A stretch of 64,000 bases of DNA. Source: Acidovorax sp. A1169 (GTDB lineage: Bacteria > Pseudomonadota > Gammaproteobacteria > Burkholderiales > Burkholderiaceae_C). Below, in pieces: positions 41,612 to 52,573 of this stretch. The position numbers and the translations under genes were made by a program. Position 1 is the first letter of the stretch; every line of letters begins with the position of its first letter. Under the pieces are notes generated by a model, which searched no databases, was not told where the DNA came from, and saw only the letters and a list, made by a program, of their open reading frames with translations. The DNA is taken from the NCBI RefSeq assembly GCF_030704685.1, contig NZ_JAUZDX010000004.1:124001-188000 (forward strand), given 5' to 3'.

Positions 41612-42406
41612 ATGCAGCCCATCATTCGAATCGCCTGCGGCAGCGCCCTTGCCAGCCTGCTCATCTGCGGGGCCGCGTCAGCAGGCCCTGTGCACGACAG
41701 GGTAATGACGAGGCACGTTGTGCGTGTCTGCATTTGGCCCGAATACTATGGCGTCACTTTCCGAAATCCACGCAACCAACAATTGGTTGGTATCGACATC
41801 GACCTGTCCGCCGAATTGGGCAAGGATCTCAAGGCGAAGGTGGACTATGTCGACTCGTCTTTTGCCACCATCGTGGAAGACCTGCGGGCGGACCGTTGCG
41901 ATGTGGGCATGTTCGCCATCGGCATTTTGACCCACCGCATGGCCCACCTCAAATTCACCCAGCCCTACCTGAGCAGTGATGTCTACGGTATCACCACCAA
42001 GAGCAATGCGGTCATCAAGCAATGGGCCGATATCGACCAGCCTGGCGTTCTGGTGGCCGTGCAGGCCGGAACCTCCATGGAGTTGGTGATGGGCGAGCGC
42101 CTAAAGCACGCCAAACTAGTCAGTGTGAGCCCTCCGTCCAAGCGCGAGCTAGAGCTGGAAAGTGGCCGCGTAGACGTGTTCTTGACCGACTACCCCTACA
42201 GCCGCAGGTTGCTCGACAATGCAGACTGGGCACGCATAGTTTCTCCGCCCCAGCCTGTGCACGTTCTGCCCTATGCCTACGCTGTCAAAACCGGAGACGA
42301 CGCCTGGCACAAGACGTTGGATGACTTTGTCACGCGCATCAAGCGCGATGGCAGACTGAATGCGGCCGCCAGCAAAAACGGCCTTGCGGAAATCGTAGTT
42401 CGTTGA
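41612..42406 (+). CDS. family 3 extracellular solute-binding protein, probable sensor input
   Basis: A 264-residue protein with signal peptide (RIACGSALASLLICGAASAG) and a family 3 binding fold: VVRVCIWPEYYGVTFRNPRN, VGIDIDLSAELGKDL, DVGMFAIGILTHRMAHLKFT, VDVFLTDYPYSRRLL. Start at ATG 41612, where GGAG is correctly placed; an ATG 12 bases earlier lacks one. It ends one base before the sensor-kinase frame and no permease genes are present. A role delivering ligand to the sensor kinase rather than to a transporter is therefore likely. Confidence 0.85.
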   Translation: MQPIIRIACGSALASLLICGAASAGPVHDRVMTRHVVRVCIWPEYYGVTFRNPRNQQLVGIDIDLSAELGKDLKAKVDYVDSSFATIVEDLRADRCDVGMFAIGILTHRMAHLKFTQPYLSSDVYGITTKSNAVIKQWADIDQPGVLVAVQAGTSMELVMGERLKHAKLVSVSPPSKRELELESGRVDVFLTDYPYSRRLLDNADWARIVSPPQPVHVLPYAYAVKTGDDAWHKTLDDFVTRIKRDGRLNAAASKNGLAEIVVR

Positions 42407-42407
42407 C

Positions 42408-44953
42408 ATGCCGGTAGCGCCTGGCCCCATGACGTTGCGCAGCAATCTGCGGACGGCAGCCGTGAGCTTGGGCCGCAATTTAAGCACCATCGCGCTGATA
42501 GCCGGTTTGCTGCTGACCGCCAGTGTTCTGGGTGCAACCCTGTGGGTAGCCGCCAGCGACAAGGCTGGCACCGTACGCTCGGCGCAGGCAAAAGCGGAAC
42601 TGCTGGCGCGCATGCTGGAGGACCAGACAACTCGCACCGTCGAGACCGGATTCTTCGCAATGGACACCCTCGTCGAATTTGCCTCGTTGCACGCTTCAGC
42701 CGGGGGCAGGGAACGTACCGAGGCATTTTTGAAACAATCATTGGCAGGCTTGCCCTTCATGCGCAGTCTTGCGCTGGTGGACAGCGAGGGTACGTTGTTG
42801 CCAGCAGCGCACCGGGTGATGCGGGACTGGTTGTTGACCTGCTGAAGCTGGGCTACCGTCCCCCAAGAGGCGTGCATGCGCTGGGCCCCCTTATTCCAGG
42901 TCGCAGCATTGCAAGTTTGAGCACCGACAAACTCCAACGCGCAACGCCAGCGGGCTTAGGGTTCATCCCTCTTTTGCGGCCGTTCGTGGCGCAGAATGGC
43001 CAGCCGCTGGTGCTCGTTGGCCTGCTCAACCCCGATTCACTCGCGAATCAGCAGCAGATGGCCGTGGGGCAAGTCGGCTTCAGTTCCATGATCGCTTCGT
43101 ACGACGGTAAGGTTCTTGCAACCTCCGGTGCGCTTGCGGTGCGAGGTGCCGACGTTGGGCACTTGCCGGTATTTCGCACCCACCTGCCCGCACACCAGCA
43201 CGGCGTTTTTACGGGACAAGGTTTCGGCGGCCAAGAGCAGATCGTTGCATATCGACTCTCCAGGACCCAGCCCTTGGTCATACTGGTAGAGGAGTCCATG
43301 GCCAGCGCCATGGATCGGTGGCGGCAAGACGCCTTGGGGTATGTCTCTGTAGGTTTTGCGGCCAGTGCACTGATGCTTCTGCTTTCTCTGGTGGTGTGGC
43401 GCAGCCTGCGCTCACGCGAAGCAGCACAGCGCCTTACTGAGAAAACACAGATCCTCATTGCCAAGAGCGAACGCGAACTGGCAGTGCTGATGCGCAGTGT
43501 GCAGGAGGTCATCTTCCGCACGAATACTGCTGGTCGTATCACTTTCGTCAACGCGCGGCTACCGTTGCTCACCGGTGGCAGCGAATCAGCGGCCATTGGC
43601 CGCCCACTGCAGGAGTTGGTGGACCCCAGCTACAGGTCCGAGGTAGACAAGCTCTTTGCCCGTGGAGAGGCAGGCGGTGTCCGCACCTGCCAGGCCATGT
43701 TCCGCCTCGACGGCGGTCGCCAGTTGCTGTTCGACGTGGCCATAGTGCCCCTGCTGGAAGACCAAAAACTGGCGGGATACGCCGGCAGTGCCGTTGACGT
43801 GACGGACCGCTGGGTGGCCCAGAAAGCGCTTCAAAATGAGCTGGAGTTCCGCGGGCTGATGCTGGAGATGAATCCCCTGCCAATCTCCATGACCGACATG
43901 CAAGGACGTCTTCTGCTCGTCAATCGCGCATGGGAGGAATACAAAGGCCGCTTTCGCGCACAGGTTATCGGCCTGCGCCTGTCGGACTTCCTGCCCGCTG
44001 AGGAAGCTGAAGTCCACGAAGCCGCAGACCGGCAACTTCGGCGCCGGGGTGGCCAGGTGATGTTCGAGACAAGGATGCTCCACGGAGGCCAGACCTGGCG
44101 AGACACGCGGGTAACGAAAGCTGTGGTGAACGATGCCCGCGGGCAGGCCACCGGCATTCTGTCCACGTTGATGGATGTCAGCGACTTCCGCGAGGCCGAG
44201 CGGCTGACCCGCGAGGCCCACGAGGCCGCAGAGGAGGCATCCCGCTCCAAATCCGAGTTTGTGGCCAACATGAGCCATGAGCTGCGCACACCGCTGCAGT
44301 CCATCATGGGCTTTTCGGAGCTGGGCATGCTGCGCGGCAAGGCCGACGCCCGGCTGGCGGGCATGTTCGAGGACATCCACCGCTCTGGCGAACGCATGCT
44401 CTCGCTGGTCAACGACCTGCTGGACGTGGCCAAGCTGGAAAGTACCGTGGGCACCTTCCACCTGGAGCGGGTGGATCTGCGCGGCATCATCCACCCCGTG
44501 CTGCGCGAGCTGGAGCCGCTGCTGGCCCAACGCAAGCTGCACCTGGAGGTGGCGCTGGGCGACCTGCCGCTCACGGCCAAGGTCGATCCCGTGCGGTTCC
44601 AACAGGTCATACGCAACGTGGTGGCCAACGCCATCAAGTTCTCTCCCGAAGCATCGTCCATCACCCTGCTGGGCAGGGTCGACCGCCGGGGCCAGATACG
44701 GCTGGCCGTGCGCGACCACGGCCCGGGCATCCCGCACGAAGAGCTCGGCGCCATCTTCGAGGCCTTCAAGCAGTCCAGCAAGACCAAGGACGGCTCAGGG
44801 GGCACAGGCCTGGGCCTGGCCATCTGCAAGAAGATCGTGGAGGCCCTTGGCGGGCAGATCTACGCCGAGAACGTGCGGCAAGGCGGCTCGGTGTTCCACA
44901 TCATCCTGCCCGCACGCGGCGCCAGCGAGACCATGCCGGCAGAGCTGGAATAG
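42408..44953 (+). pseudogene. dCACHE-PAS-PAS sensor histidine kinase interrupted by a frameshift
   Basis: Two overlapping frames together encode one kinase of about 845 residues. Frame one (42408-42845) holds TM1 (NLSTIALIAGLLLTASVLGA) and the start of a periplasmic Cache-like region, ending soon after LALVDSEGTLLP. The other frame (readable from before 42800 to 44953) continues with VVASSAPGDAGLVVDLLKLG, TM2 (VGFAASALMLLLSLVVW), two PAS domains, HisKA (SHELRTPLQSIMGFSE) and a HATPase domain (DHGPGIPHEE, GTGLGLAICKKIVEALGG). The switch lies near 42791-42800 and is explained by one missing base. It could be a real mutation, a sequencing error or programmed frameshifting. All kinase motifs are intact and there is no C-terminal receiver. 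Confidence 0.85.
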
Positions 44954-45288
44954 CCCGGCCTCCAAAAGCCGCACAGCCGGCAAGAAGGTGGCAGGTGGGT
45001 GGCTTGTGCATGCCGACGGCCTGCTGGGCGCAGCTGCGTCGTATCGCGCGCACGACAACCCTCAGGCACCGCGCACTTTGGTGAGTGCTTTCCAAGGATC
45101 ACGGTGGTGCGCAGGCCGCCAGCGGCGGCCCCGCGCTGGGCCATCTCCCTACCCCAACGGCGCCGCCTGCGGAATCCCCCAAAGGTAGCAAATATGAATT
45201 TATCGCCAAAGCACCACGTAAATCTCTTGCTTAAATCATTTTTATCATTAAAATTACGGAAAACCCGCAAGACACCACTTTTTTTATC
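44954..45288. other. intergenic region before cheW
   Basis: This 335-base gap has a GC-rich first part with nothing recognised and an AT-rich last 110 bases. The latter contains CTTGC then AAATCATTTTTAT (45233-45245), shared with the HTH-REC promoter at 40.3 kb, and presumably holds the cheW promoter. No good Shine-Dalgarno precedes the cheW ATG. Confidence 0.45.
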
Positions 45289-45807
45289 ATGAACACCACA
45301 ATTTCCACCACCCCCAAAAACTCAGGCATCGCTCTGGACTCCGCCGCACCGGGTGAGTACCTGGCCTTTCGCCTGGGCGCCGAGCAGTACGCCATCGACA
45401 TCCTGCGCGTGCAGGAGATCCGCTCGTACGAGCAGCCGACCCGCCTGGCACACGCGCCGGACTTCATCAAGGGGGTTATCGACCTGCGCGGGCGCATCGT
45501 CCCCATCCTGGACCTGCGCATCAAACTGCAGTGCGCCGAGGTCGCCTACAACGACTTCACCGTGGTCATCATCCTGGACATCGGCACCTCGGTGATTGGC
45601 GCGGTCGTGGATTCGGTGGCCGACGTGGTGTCTCTCGCGCCCGAACTCATCAAGCCGGCTCCTCAGTTCGAAACCCAGGGCGACGTGGACCCTTCGTTCG
45701 TGCAGGGCATCGCCAATGTGGACGGCCGCATGCTGATCCTGATGGACATCAACGCCCTGCTCAGCCACGAGGAAATCGGGCTGGTCGAGTCCACGGCGAC
45801 CGCCTGA
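45289..45807 (+). CDS. cheW: CheW chemotaxis coupling protein
   Basis: A 172-residue CheW domain: [53 protein letters not shown] and [18 protein letters not shown]. It links receptors to CheA. The first 20 residues are a flexible extension. It heads a same-strand set of cheW, MCP, PAS-MCP, triple-CheW and HD-GYP genes; no cheA is in the window. Confidence 0.95.
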   Translation: MNTTISTTPKNSGIALDSAAPGEYLAFRLGAEQYAIDILRVQEIRSYEQPTRLAHAPDFIKGVIDLRGRIVPILDLRIKLQCAEVAYNDFTVVIILDIGTSVIGAVVDSVADVVSLAPELIKPAPQFETQGDVDPSFVQGIANVDGRMLILMDINALLSHEEIGLVESTATA

Positions 45808-45892
45808 TCCAACGCACTGCAATCAACAACCTCCCAAAGAACGCCCACTATTGCCGAGTTGGGCACGGATCCACCTTCCTAGAAGCATTCCC

Positions 45893-47644
45893 ATGAACAA
45901 CCTGAAAATCTCTACCCGCCTGGCCGGCACGTTCGCGGTACTGGTCGCCGTTTTGCTGGCCGTCGTCATCGCCGCCTGGTCGCAATTGGCTGCCATGGGC
46001 GCCCAGACCCGCGAGATCACCGGCAATTGGCTCCCCAGTGTGGAACTGGTGAACCAGCTCGACACCGCCATTGCCAAGGCCCGACTCTTTGAACTGCGCC
46101 ATGTGATGGCCGCCGATGCAGCCGCCACCGCCACCCACGAGAAATCCATGGGCGAGTTGCAGGCAGAGCTGGACAAACTGAAAAAATCCTACGAAGCCCT
46201 CATCAGTTCGCCAGAAGAGCGAAAGATGTACGACGATTTCATCGCCGACAGCAAGAAGTACTTGGAACTCACAGCGAAAATATTCGAGTTCTCGCGCAAG
46301 AGCGACAAGGACCAGGCGGCAGCCTTGCTGGGTGGCGAATCCCTGCAGTTGTTCAACAAGACGTCTGCCACCCTCGGTAAGCTGGTGGAGCTCAACAGCA
46401 AGGGAGCACGGCAAGAAGCTGAAAATGCCAAACAGACTGAGGCAACCGCACGGGTGGTGCTGATAGCGGCGGCAGCCCTGGCCGTGGCCTTTGCAACGCT
46501 GGCAGCCTTGTGGTTGATCCGCTCCATCACCCGCCCCCTGGAACAGGCCGTCGAAACGGCCGATCGCATCGCCCAGGGCGACCTGAGCGGCCAGATCGTG
46601 GTCCAGAGCCAGGACGAAACGGGTCACTTGCTCAGTTCCCTGCAGCGCATGCAGCAAAGCCTGGTGACCACCGTGGGCGCCGTGCGCCAGAACGCCGAAG
46701 GCGTAGCCTCGGCCAGTGCAGAGATTGCATCGGGCAACAACGACCTCTCCAGCCGCACCGAACAGCAGGCCAGTGCGCTGGAAGAGACTGCAGCGTCCAT
46801 GGAGGAGCTGTCCAGCACCGTCAAGCAAAACGCGGACAGCGCCCGCCAAGCCAGCCAATTAGCCATCAGCGCCTCCACGGTGGCAGTGCAGGGCGGCGAT
46901 GTGGTGTCCGAAGTCGTGGAGACGATGAAGGAAATCAACGCCAGCAGCAGCAAGATCGCCGACATCATCTCGGTCATCGACGGCATCGCCTTCCAGACCA
47001 ACATCCTGGCGCTGAATGCCGCCGTGGAAGCCGCCCGGGCGGGCGAACAGGGCCGGGGCTTTGCCGTGGTGGCCAGCGAAGTGCGCAGCCTGGCCGGGCG
47101 CAGCGCTGAGGCGGCCAAGGAAATCAAGAGCCTGATCACCGCCAGCGTGGAACGGGTGGAACAAGGCACCCTGCTGGTGGACAAGGCCGGCACCACCATG
47201 ACCGAGGTGGTCGCCTCCATCCGTCGCGTCACGGACATCATGGGTGAGATCAGTGCTGCCAGCAGCGAGCAGGCTGCAGGCGTCGCGCAGGTAGGAGAAG
47301 CGGTCACGCAGATGGACCAGGCCACCCAGCAGAACGCAGCGCTGGTGGAAGAAATGGCGGCAGCAGCCAGCAGCCTGAACGGCCAGGCAGGCGAGCTGGT
47401 CAACGCGGTGGCGGTGTTCAAGCTCGATGCCAGCGCCCGCAGCGCGCCGGCCCCAGCGCCCCGCCCGGCCACCGCCGCGCCGCGCCCCACCACGTTACAG
47501 CGCAAGGCGCTGCCCAAGGGCAATGGCGGCTTCACGCAGGCCAAGGCCAAACCACTGACGGGCCCGGCATCGTTGCGGACCAGCCCCGCCCTGGCCACCG
47601 GCAAGCCCGCGCAAGGCAACAACGACGAATGGGAAAACTTCTGA
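45893..47644 (+). CDS. methyl-accepting chemotaxis protein, 4HB type, with CheR-tether tail
   Basis: A 583-residue MCP: TM1 near 8-30, a periplasmic four-helix-bundle domain (about 32-190), TM2 near 190-212, HAMP, methylation helices and the tip [20 protein letters not shown]. After a Pro/Ala-rich linker it ends in EWENF, close to the NWETF pentapeptide that recruits CheR/CheB. That makes it a probable high-abundance receptor. Start at ATG 45893. It follows cheW by 85 bases. Confidence 0.94.
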   Translation: MNNLKISTRLAGTFAVLVAVLLAVVIAAWSQLAAMGAQTREITGNWLPSVELVNQLDTAIAKARLFELRHVMAADAAATATHEKSMGELQAELDKLKKSYEALISSPEERKMYDDFIADSKKYLELTAKIFEFSRKSDKDQAAALLGGESLQLFNKTSATLGKLVELNSKGARQEAENAKQTEATARVVLIAAAALAVAFATLAALWLIRSITRPLEQAVETADRIAQGDLSGQIVVQSQDETGHLLSSLQRMQQSLVTTVGAVRQNAEGVASASAEIASGNNDLSSRTEQQASALEETAASMEELSSTVKQNADSARQASQLAISASTVAVQGGDVVSEVVETMKEINASSSKIADIISVIDGIAFQTNILALNAAVEAARAGEQGRGFAVVASEVRSLAGRSAEAAKEIKSLITASVERVEQGTLLVDKAGTTMTEVVASIRRVTDIMGEISAASSEQAAGVAQVGEAVTQMDQATQQNAALVEEMAAAASSLNGQAGELVNAVAVFKLDASARSAPAPAPRPATAAPRPTTLQRKALPKGNGGFTQAKAKPLTGPASLRTSPALATGKPAQGNNDEWENF

Positions 47645-47795
47645 CCGGCTGCTGCATGGTTTCCGTCTCGCCCCGGTGGTGCAGTAGCCGCAGCAGGGGC
47701 AGCGCCACCTACAAAGCAAGTCTTGGTCATTTGACTTTTGCCCGGCTCCACACCGAGCGATTCGCCTGACCAATCCATCTCCCGAGAGCTTCTCC

Positions 47796-49157
47796 ATGAA
47801 CTCCACATCCATCGCCGCATCAGATTTACTGCTGGCAGAACAGGGCCCGCGCACGCAGGCGCTGTACGCAGCCATCAACCGCGTGCAGGCGGTCATCGAG
47901 TTTTCGCTTGATGGCCGGGTCCTGCACGCGAATGACAATTTTCTGCAGACCTTTGGCTACTCGCTGCAGGAGGTGCAGGGGCAGCACCACCGCATGTTCT
48001 GCGCGCCGGAGTTTGCCAAGTCCCGCGAGTACGCCCTCTTCTGGGACCGACTGGGAAGGGGCGATTTCGATGCGGGGGAATACAGGCGCATGGACAAGCA
48101 GGGTAAAGAGATCTGGATACAGGCGTCCTACAACCCGGTACTGAACGCCGACGGGCGGCCTGAAAGCGTGGTCAAGTTCGCCACAGACATCACGGCCGAA
48201 AAGCTGCGCAGCAGTGAATTCGAGGGAAAGCTCGATGCCCTGTCGCGCTCACAGGCGGTCATCGAGTTCGACATGCAGGGCAACGTCATCGACGCCAACC
48301 CCAACTTCCTGCGCGCCCTGGGCTATACGCTGCCAGAAATAAAGGGCCAGCACCACAGCATGTTCTGCACGCCAGAGCTGGTGAAGTCTGCCGAGTACCG
48401 CAACTTCTGGGCCGATCTGTCGCTGGGCCAGTTCCAGAGCGGACGCTACATGCGCATGGGCAAGCATGGGGCAGAGGTCTGGATCCAGGCCACCTACAAC
48501 GCCATCCTGGATGCAAATGGCAATCCCTACAAGGTCGTCAAGTTCGCGATTGACGTGACCGAACAGGTCCACAGGGAACAAACGATTCGCGAAAAAGTCC
48601 CCGAGATATCTGCGGTACTGGAACAACTGTCGGACTCTACCGATGGCATCACCAGCAGCTCGCAGCAGTCGCTTGCGCTCGCTCTCTCGGCCCAGGAGGA
48701 GGCATCCGGCGGCACGGCGCTGCTGGAGCGCTCACGCGAAGCGACGCGGCAGATACAGAATGCATCGCGCAGCGTCAACGACATTGTGGACACCATCCGC
48801 GACATTGCCAGCCAGACCAACCTGCTGGCGTTCAATGCCGCCATTGAAGCCGCCCGTGCCGCCGACCACGGCCTGGGCTTTTCGGTCGTGGCCGACGAGG
48901 TTCGCAAGCTGGCAGAGAAATCCTCCGCCGCGACCAAAGGCATCAGCCAGTTGATGACCGAGACCCTGCTGCGCATCGAAGAGGGAAGCAGGCTCTCGGA
49001 GCAGGTCGAGGACGTGTTTTCGCGCATCACGCGCGCGGTGGGCAACTCCTGCTCCGCCATGACGGATATCCACAAGGCATCGGCGCAGCAGGCCCAGGCG
49101 ACGCACAGCGCTGCGCGCCTGCTGTCCGAGTTGCATGGCTCGGCGAACGGAGGCTGA
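47796..49157 (+). CDS. soluble PAS-PAS chemoreceptor (BdlA/Aer-like)
   Basis: A 453-residue protein without membrane helices. Two similar PAS domains (about 25-145 and 147-267) share [16 protein letters not shown] or [17 protein letters not shown] and VVKFA-DIT. A short MCP signalling domain follows, with tip [20 protein letters not shown]. The paired Cys in MFCAPE/MFCTPE at equal positions is notable. BdlA of Pseudomonas, with the same architecture, links aerotaxis-type sensing to biofilm dispersal and c-di-GMP. Its 3' end overlaps the triple-CheW gene by 23 bases. Confidence 0.92.
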   Translation: MNSTSIAASDLLLAEQGPRTQALYAAINRVQAVIEFSLDGRVLHANDNFLQTFGYSLQEVQGQHHRMFCAPEFAKSREYALFWDRLGRGDFDAGEYRRMDKQGKEIWIQASYNPVLNADGRPESVVKFATDITAEKLRSSEFEGKLDALSRSQAVIEFDMQGNVIDANPNFLRALGYTLPEIKGQHHSMFCTPELVKSAEYRNFWADLSLGQFQSGRYMRMGKHGAEVWIQATYNAILDANGNPYKVVKFAIDVTEQVHREQTIREKVPEISAVLEQLSDSTDGITSSSQQSLALALSAQEEASGGTALLERSREATRQIQNASRSVNDIVDTIRDIASQTNLLAFNAAIEAARAADHGLGFSVVADEVRKLAEKSSAATKGISQLMTETLLRIEEGSRLSEQVEDVFSRITRAVGNSCSAMTDIHKASAQQAQATHSAARLLSELHGSANGG

Positions 49158-50784
49158 AGCAGTGTCGACTTCGTCCTCTCTCCCCCCACCCAGGGCCAAC
49201 CGCTATGCCATGGTCCGAACAGCAGGCATCACCCTGGCCTTACCGGTCAACGAAGTGGGCCAGGCATTGCCGCTCAACGGACCGGCCGCCCATCTGCCGC
49301 GCAGCGAACGTGCTTTGGTGGGCGTATTCCAGCACCGGGGACAGGTGGTGCCCATCGTGGACCTGGCCTGCTGGGGCAGCCTGCTGCATGCGGATGAAAC
49401 CGCCACGCCTGCGCAGGTCATGATCCTGCAAAAATCGGGGCGGATGACCGGCATCGCCATTGAACGCACGGTGGGCATCGTGCTGGTTGAGCCTGGCGCC
49501 GTGCACCAGATACACCATGACAGCGCTGCGCAAGAGCTGTTCCACAGTGTCCTTCACGTCAAGGGGTTCGAGCACCCGGTTCCCCTGCTGGATACCGAGC
49601 ATCTTCTGCAGCTAACCCAGGTCTGGGTGCAGGAACAGTTGGCCATGCGCCAGGCGCTGGAAACGTCTTCAGCATCCGACAGCCCGCCCGCCCAGCAAGG
49701 CAGCATCGACGATGCGCGCCCTGCCCCCACGGAGGCCCACGTCGTGGTCGGGCTGGGAGGGTTGCGCTTTGCGGTGCCAGTTCAGTCGGTGGGCACCTTG
49801 ATGCCGACCCCGCCCCTGCAAAAGCTGCCGAGCCTGGTCAAGGGTTTGCAAGGCGTGTTTGCCTGGGGCCAGCGCAAGGTACCAGTGGTTGGGATCCACC
49901 ACGAACTGGGTCTGCAACTCCCCTCTCCCGACACCCCGCTTCAACCGTGGCTGCTGGTGCTCCGCACGCCAATCGAAGCCCTGGGGATACTCGTCGACGA
50001 GTTCGTGGCGGTACAACGGTTTGAGTCAAACCGGCTTCAGCCCGCGGTCACCCCGCTGGGCTCCAGCGTGGTCTCAGACCCCGGCGACCCCGCCGGGCGC
50101 CCCATACAGCTGCTGTCGGTCACAGCACTGTTCAGCGCCTTGCCCATGGGTGCCATCGGCTCCGAAGAGATGCAGACGCTCGGCCAATCCGGCTCCAGCC
50201 TGGGCAAGGGTCTCGATGGCCGGTCTGGAGATGAGGCCAATGTCTCACCAGAAGCACACCTGGTCTTTCAGGCAGGTCGTGCCATGGCGACCCCTTTGAA
50301 GGGCATACAGGAGATCGTGAAGGCAGAAGCAGACGAGGGAGAGGCCGCACTGCCCTTGGCAACCCACTACCAATGGCGGGGGACACTGGTGCCGCTGCTG
50401 GACCTGCGCCTTGCCACAGACGGGGTGCATTGCATCACCGGGCCGGAACGACGCCTGCTCATCGTGAAAGAAGCGAACCGGCTGACCGCGCTGGTGGTGG
50501 AGGCTGTCATCGATCTGGTACCCGCGTTTGTGGGCAGCATTGTCTCGCTGCACCTGAACAAGGGCCGCAGCCTCAACGTGCTCACCACCGAAGTAGCCGG
50601 CAAGCAAGGCAGCTATGAAATTGTGGACATCGGGCGCCAGGCCGAGGCATTCCAGGACCATGGCCTGCATGCACAGGATTCGACGCCCTCCCCGCCAAAC
50701 AGTGGCTCCGGCGCCACCTCAGCCACGACGCCTTCCAGCCGGAGCAAGCCCTGCCTGGCTGACAATGACGTTCTTCCATCTTGA
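49135..50784 (+). CDS. protein with three tandem CheW-like domains
   Basis: A 549-residue protein in which three divergent CheW domains can be traced: about 25-165 ([30 protein letters not shown]), 200-335 ([31 protein letters not shown]) and 365-515 ([37 protein letters not shown]). There is no kinase or receiver domain. Such multi-CheW scaffolds could cross-link receptor arrays. Start is either ATG 49135, overlapping the preceding gene, or GTG 49162. It is followed by HD-GYP after 44 bases. Confidence 0.85.
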   Translation: MARRTEAEAVSTSSSLPPPRANRYAMVRTAGITLALPVNEVGQALPLNGPAAHLPRSERALVGVFQHRGQVVPIVDLACWGSLLHADETATPAQVMILQKSGRMTGIAIERTVGIVLVEPGAVHQIHHDSAAQELFHSVLHVKGFEHPVPLLDTEHLLQLTQVWVQEQLAMRQALETSSASDSPPAQQGSIDDARPAPTEAHVVVGLGGLRFAVPVQSVGTLMPTPPLQKLPSLVKGLQGVFAWGQRKVPVVGIHHELGLQLPSPDTPLQPWLLVLRTPIEALGILVDEFVAVQRFESNRLQPAVTPLGSSVVSDPGDPAGRPIQLLSVTALFSALPMGAIGSEEMQTLGQSGSSLGKGLDGRSGDEANVSPEAHLVFQAGRAMATPLKGIQEIVKAEADEGEAALPLATHYQWRGTLVPLLDLRLATDGVHCITGPERRLLIVKEANRLTALVVEAVIDLVPAFVGSIVSLHLNKGRSLNVLTTEVAGKQGSYEIVDIGRQAEAFQDHGLHAQDSTPSPPNSGSGATSATTPSSRSKPCLADNDVLPS

Positions 50785-50828
50785 AATCTTGATTGCTGCC
50801 GAAGCGCAGCCAAAACGGGAAATTCTTC

Positions 50829-52118
50829 ATGCTCAAGCGCATCAGCATTCAGCACCTTACCTTGGGCATGTATGTGCACGATTTCTGCGGTTCGTGGATG
50901 GATCACCCGTTCTGGCGGGCCAAGTTCGTCTTGAAGGAGCCCAAGGACCTGGCGCGCATCAAGGCCGCGTCCATCGAAGAGGTCTGGATCGATACGTCCA
51001 AGGGGTTGGACGTGGCGGCCGGTGTGCGCTCCGTCTCGCGCGAGGAGGCGGATTTTCAGGTGGAGACCGATTTCGGCATGCTCGACACCATGCCGCCCCT
51101 GGTGGTGGATCCGCCTCCCCCGCCCTCGCCGCCGCCCCGCCGTGCGCGGGGCCGGGCACCTGCCAGCATGCACAGCGAGCTGCAGGCGGCCGCCTCCATC
51201 TGCGGGGAGGCCAGGCAGGCCATGGTCTCGATGTTCAGCGAGGCGCGCATGGGCAAGGCGGTGAATTCCGAAAATGCGCGCAGCCTGGTGGAAGAAATCT
51301 CCGACTCCGTCACGCGCAACCCGAGCGCGTTGATCAGCCTGGCCCGCCTCAAGACAGCAGACGATTACACCTACATGCATTCGGTGGCCGTGTGTGCGCT
51401 TATGGTGGCTCTGGCCAAGCAGATCAACCTCAACGAAGAGCACACCCGCAGCGCCGGCATGGCCGGGCTGCTGCATGACCTGGGCAAGGCGGCCATTCCG
51501 CTAGCGGTGCTCAACAAGCCGGGCAAGCTCACGGATGAGGAGTTCACCGTGATCCAGAGCCACCCGGTCCAGGGCTACCTGATGCTCAAGGAGGGCGGCA
51601 GCGTGGAGGACTCGGTGATGGACGCCTGCCGCCACCACCACGAGAAGATGGACGGCTCAGGCTACCCCGACAAGCTCAAAGGCGAGGAGATCAGCCTGAT
51701 CGCGCGCATGACGGCCATCTGCGATGTGTACGACGCCATCACCTCCGACCGCCCTTACAAGCGCGGCTGGGACCCGGCGGAGTCGCTGCGCCGCATGGCC
51801 GAGTGGACCAAGGGGCACTTCGATCCCCGGCTGTTCCAGGCGTTTGTGAAGAGCATCGGTATCTACCCCGTGGGCTCGCTGGTGCGGCTGACCTCCGGGC
51901 GCATCGGCGTGGTGACCGAGCAGGGCCAGCAGTCCCTGACCTCGCCCAGGGTGAAGGTGTTCTTCTCCACCAAGTCAGACATGCGCATTCCGCCCGCCAC
52001 CATCGATCTGGCCGAGCCGGGCTGCACCGAGAAGATCGTGGCCCGCGAGGACCCTGACCAATGGAAGTTTCCGGACCTCAACGAGCTGTGGTCGGGCCTG
52101 CCTTCAGCCTCTCGCTGA
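50829..52118 (+). CDS. HD-GYP phosphodiesterase with DUF3391 N-terminus
   Basis: A 429-residue protein. Residues 1-75 match the DUF3391 module (LKRISIQHLTLGMYVHDFCG, WIDTSKGLDV). A Pro-rich linker follows, then HD-GYP (about 165-350): HSVAVCALMVALAK, GLLHDLGKAAIPLAVLNKPG, CRHHHEKMDGSGYPDKLKG. Motifs are intact, so c-di-GMP hydrolysis is expected. Start at ATG 50829. Being the last gene of the cheW-MCP set, it links that chemosensory group to c-di-GMP turnover. Confidence 0.93.
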   Translation: MLKRISIQHLTLGMYVHDFCGSWMDHPFWRAKFVLKEPKDLARIKAASIEEVWIDTSKGLDVAAGVRSVSREEADFQVETDFGMLDTMPPLVVDPPPPPSPPPRRARGRAPASMHSELQAAASICGEARQAMVSMFSEARMGKAVNSENARSLVEEISDSVTRNPSALISLARLKTADDYTYMHSVAVCALMVALAKQINLNEEHTRSAGMAGLLHDLGKAAIPLAVLNKPGKLTDEEFTVIQSHPVQGYLMLKEGGSVEDSVMDACRHHHEKMDGSGYPDKLKGEEISLIARMTAICDVYDAITSDRPYKRGWDPAESLRRMAEWTKGHFDPRLFQAFVKSIGIYPVGSLVRLTSGRIGVVTEQGQQSLTSPRVKVFFSTKSDMRIPPATIDLAEPGCTEKIVAREDPDQWKFPDLNELWSGLPSASR

Positions 52119-52183
52119 AAGCAGGAGGCGCCCCGCGCGACACACCAAACCACCAGTTAGGCGGACCTCACCACGGCTCCTTC

Positions 52184-52573
52184 TCAGGCATCCTGAAGCA
52201 GACGATCCAGGATTGCCTCCATGTCCGACCAGGGATGCCCTTGCGACAGATCGCCGGTGGCTGCTGGGCTCCCGGAGTGCAGCTCTGCACTGAACAACCC
52301 CATCTTCGCCCTGGGCGCTGAGCGGCGGGCATGGTGCTGGAGCACCCCGAGCATATCGCCCGCGAGCCCCGTATCCACCACCACCACATCGACGGGCTCG
52401 CTCAAGAGCACCAGCACCGCATCCGTCACGCTGGGTACGTCGGTGACGACGCAGCCGGGATCGCGCACCCGGCAAACCGCCTGAACCGCCTGCCTGTGCC
52501 AGCGGGTCGGCAACACGGTCAGAACCCTGCAGGGTGCAGTGTTCTGCCCGACGGCGTTCAGCCTGTCTGGCAC
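52184..52573 (-). CDS. small receiver-like (pseudo-receiver) protein
   Basis: A 129-residue protein reading CRVLTVLPTRWHRQAVQAVC, then VDVVVVDTGLAGDMLGVLQH, reminiscent of a receiver fold in which the phosphoacceptor region keeps VVVVDTGLAG but the N-terminal acidic pair is missing. The Lys motif is also unclear. It overlaps the 3' end of the GGDEF-EAL gene by 16 bases, so the two are translated together. It could be a regulatory partner of that enzyme, or a non-phosphorylatable scaffold. Family assignment is tentative. Confidence 0.55.
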   Translation of the reverse strand: MPDRLNAVGQNTAPCRVLTVLPTRWHRQAVQAVCRVRDPGCVVTDVPSVTDAVLVLLSEPVDVVVVDTGLAGDMLGVLQHHARRSAPRAKMGLFSAELHSGSPAATGDLSQGHPWSDMEAILDRLLQDA

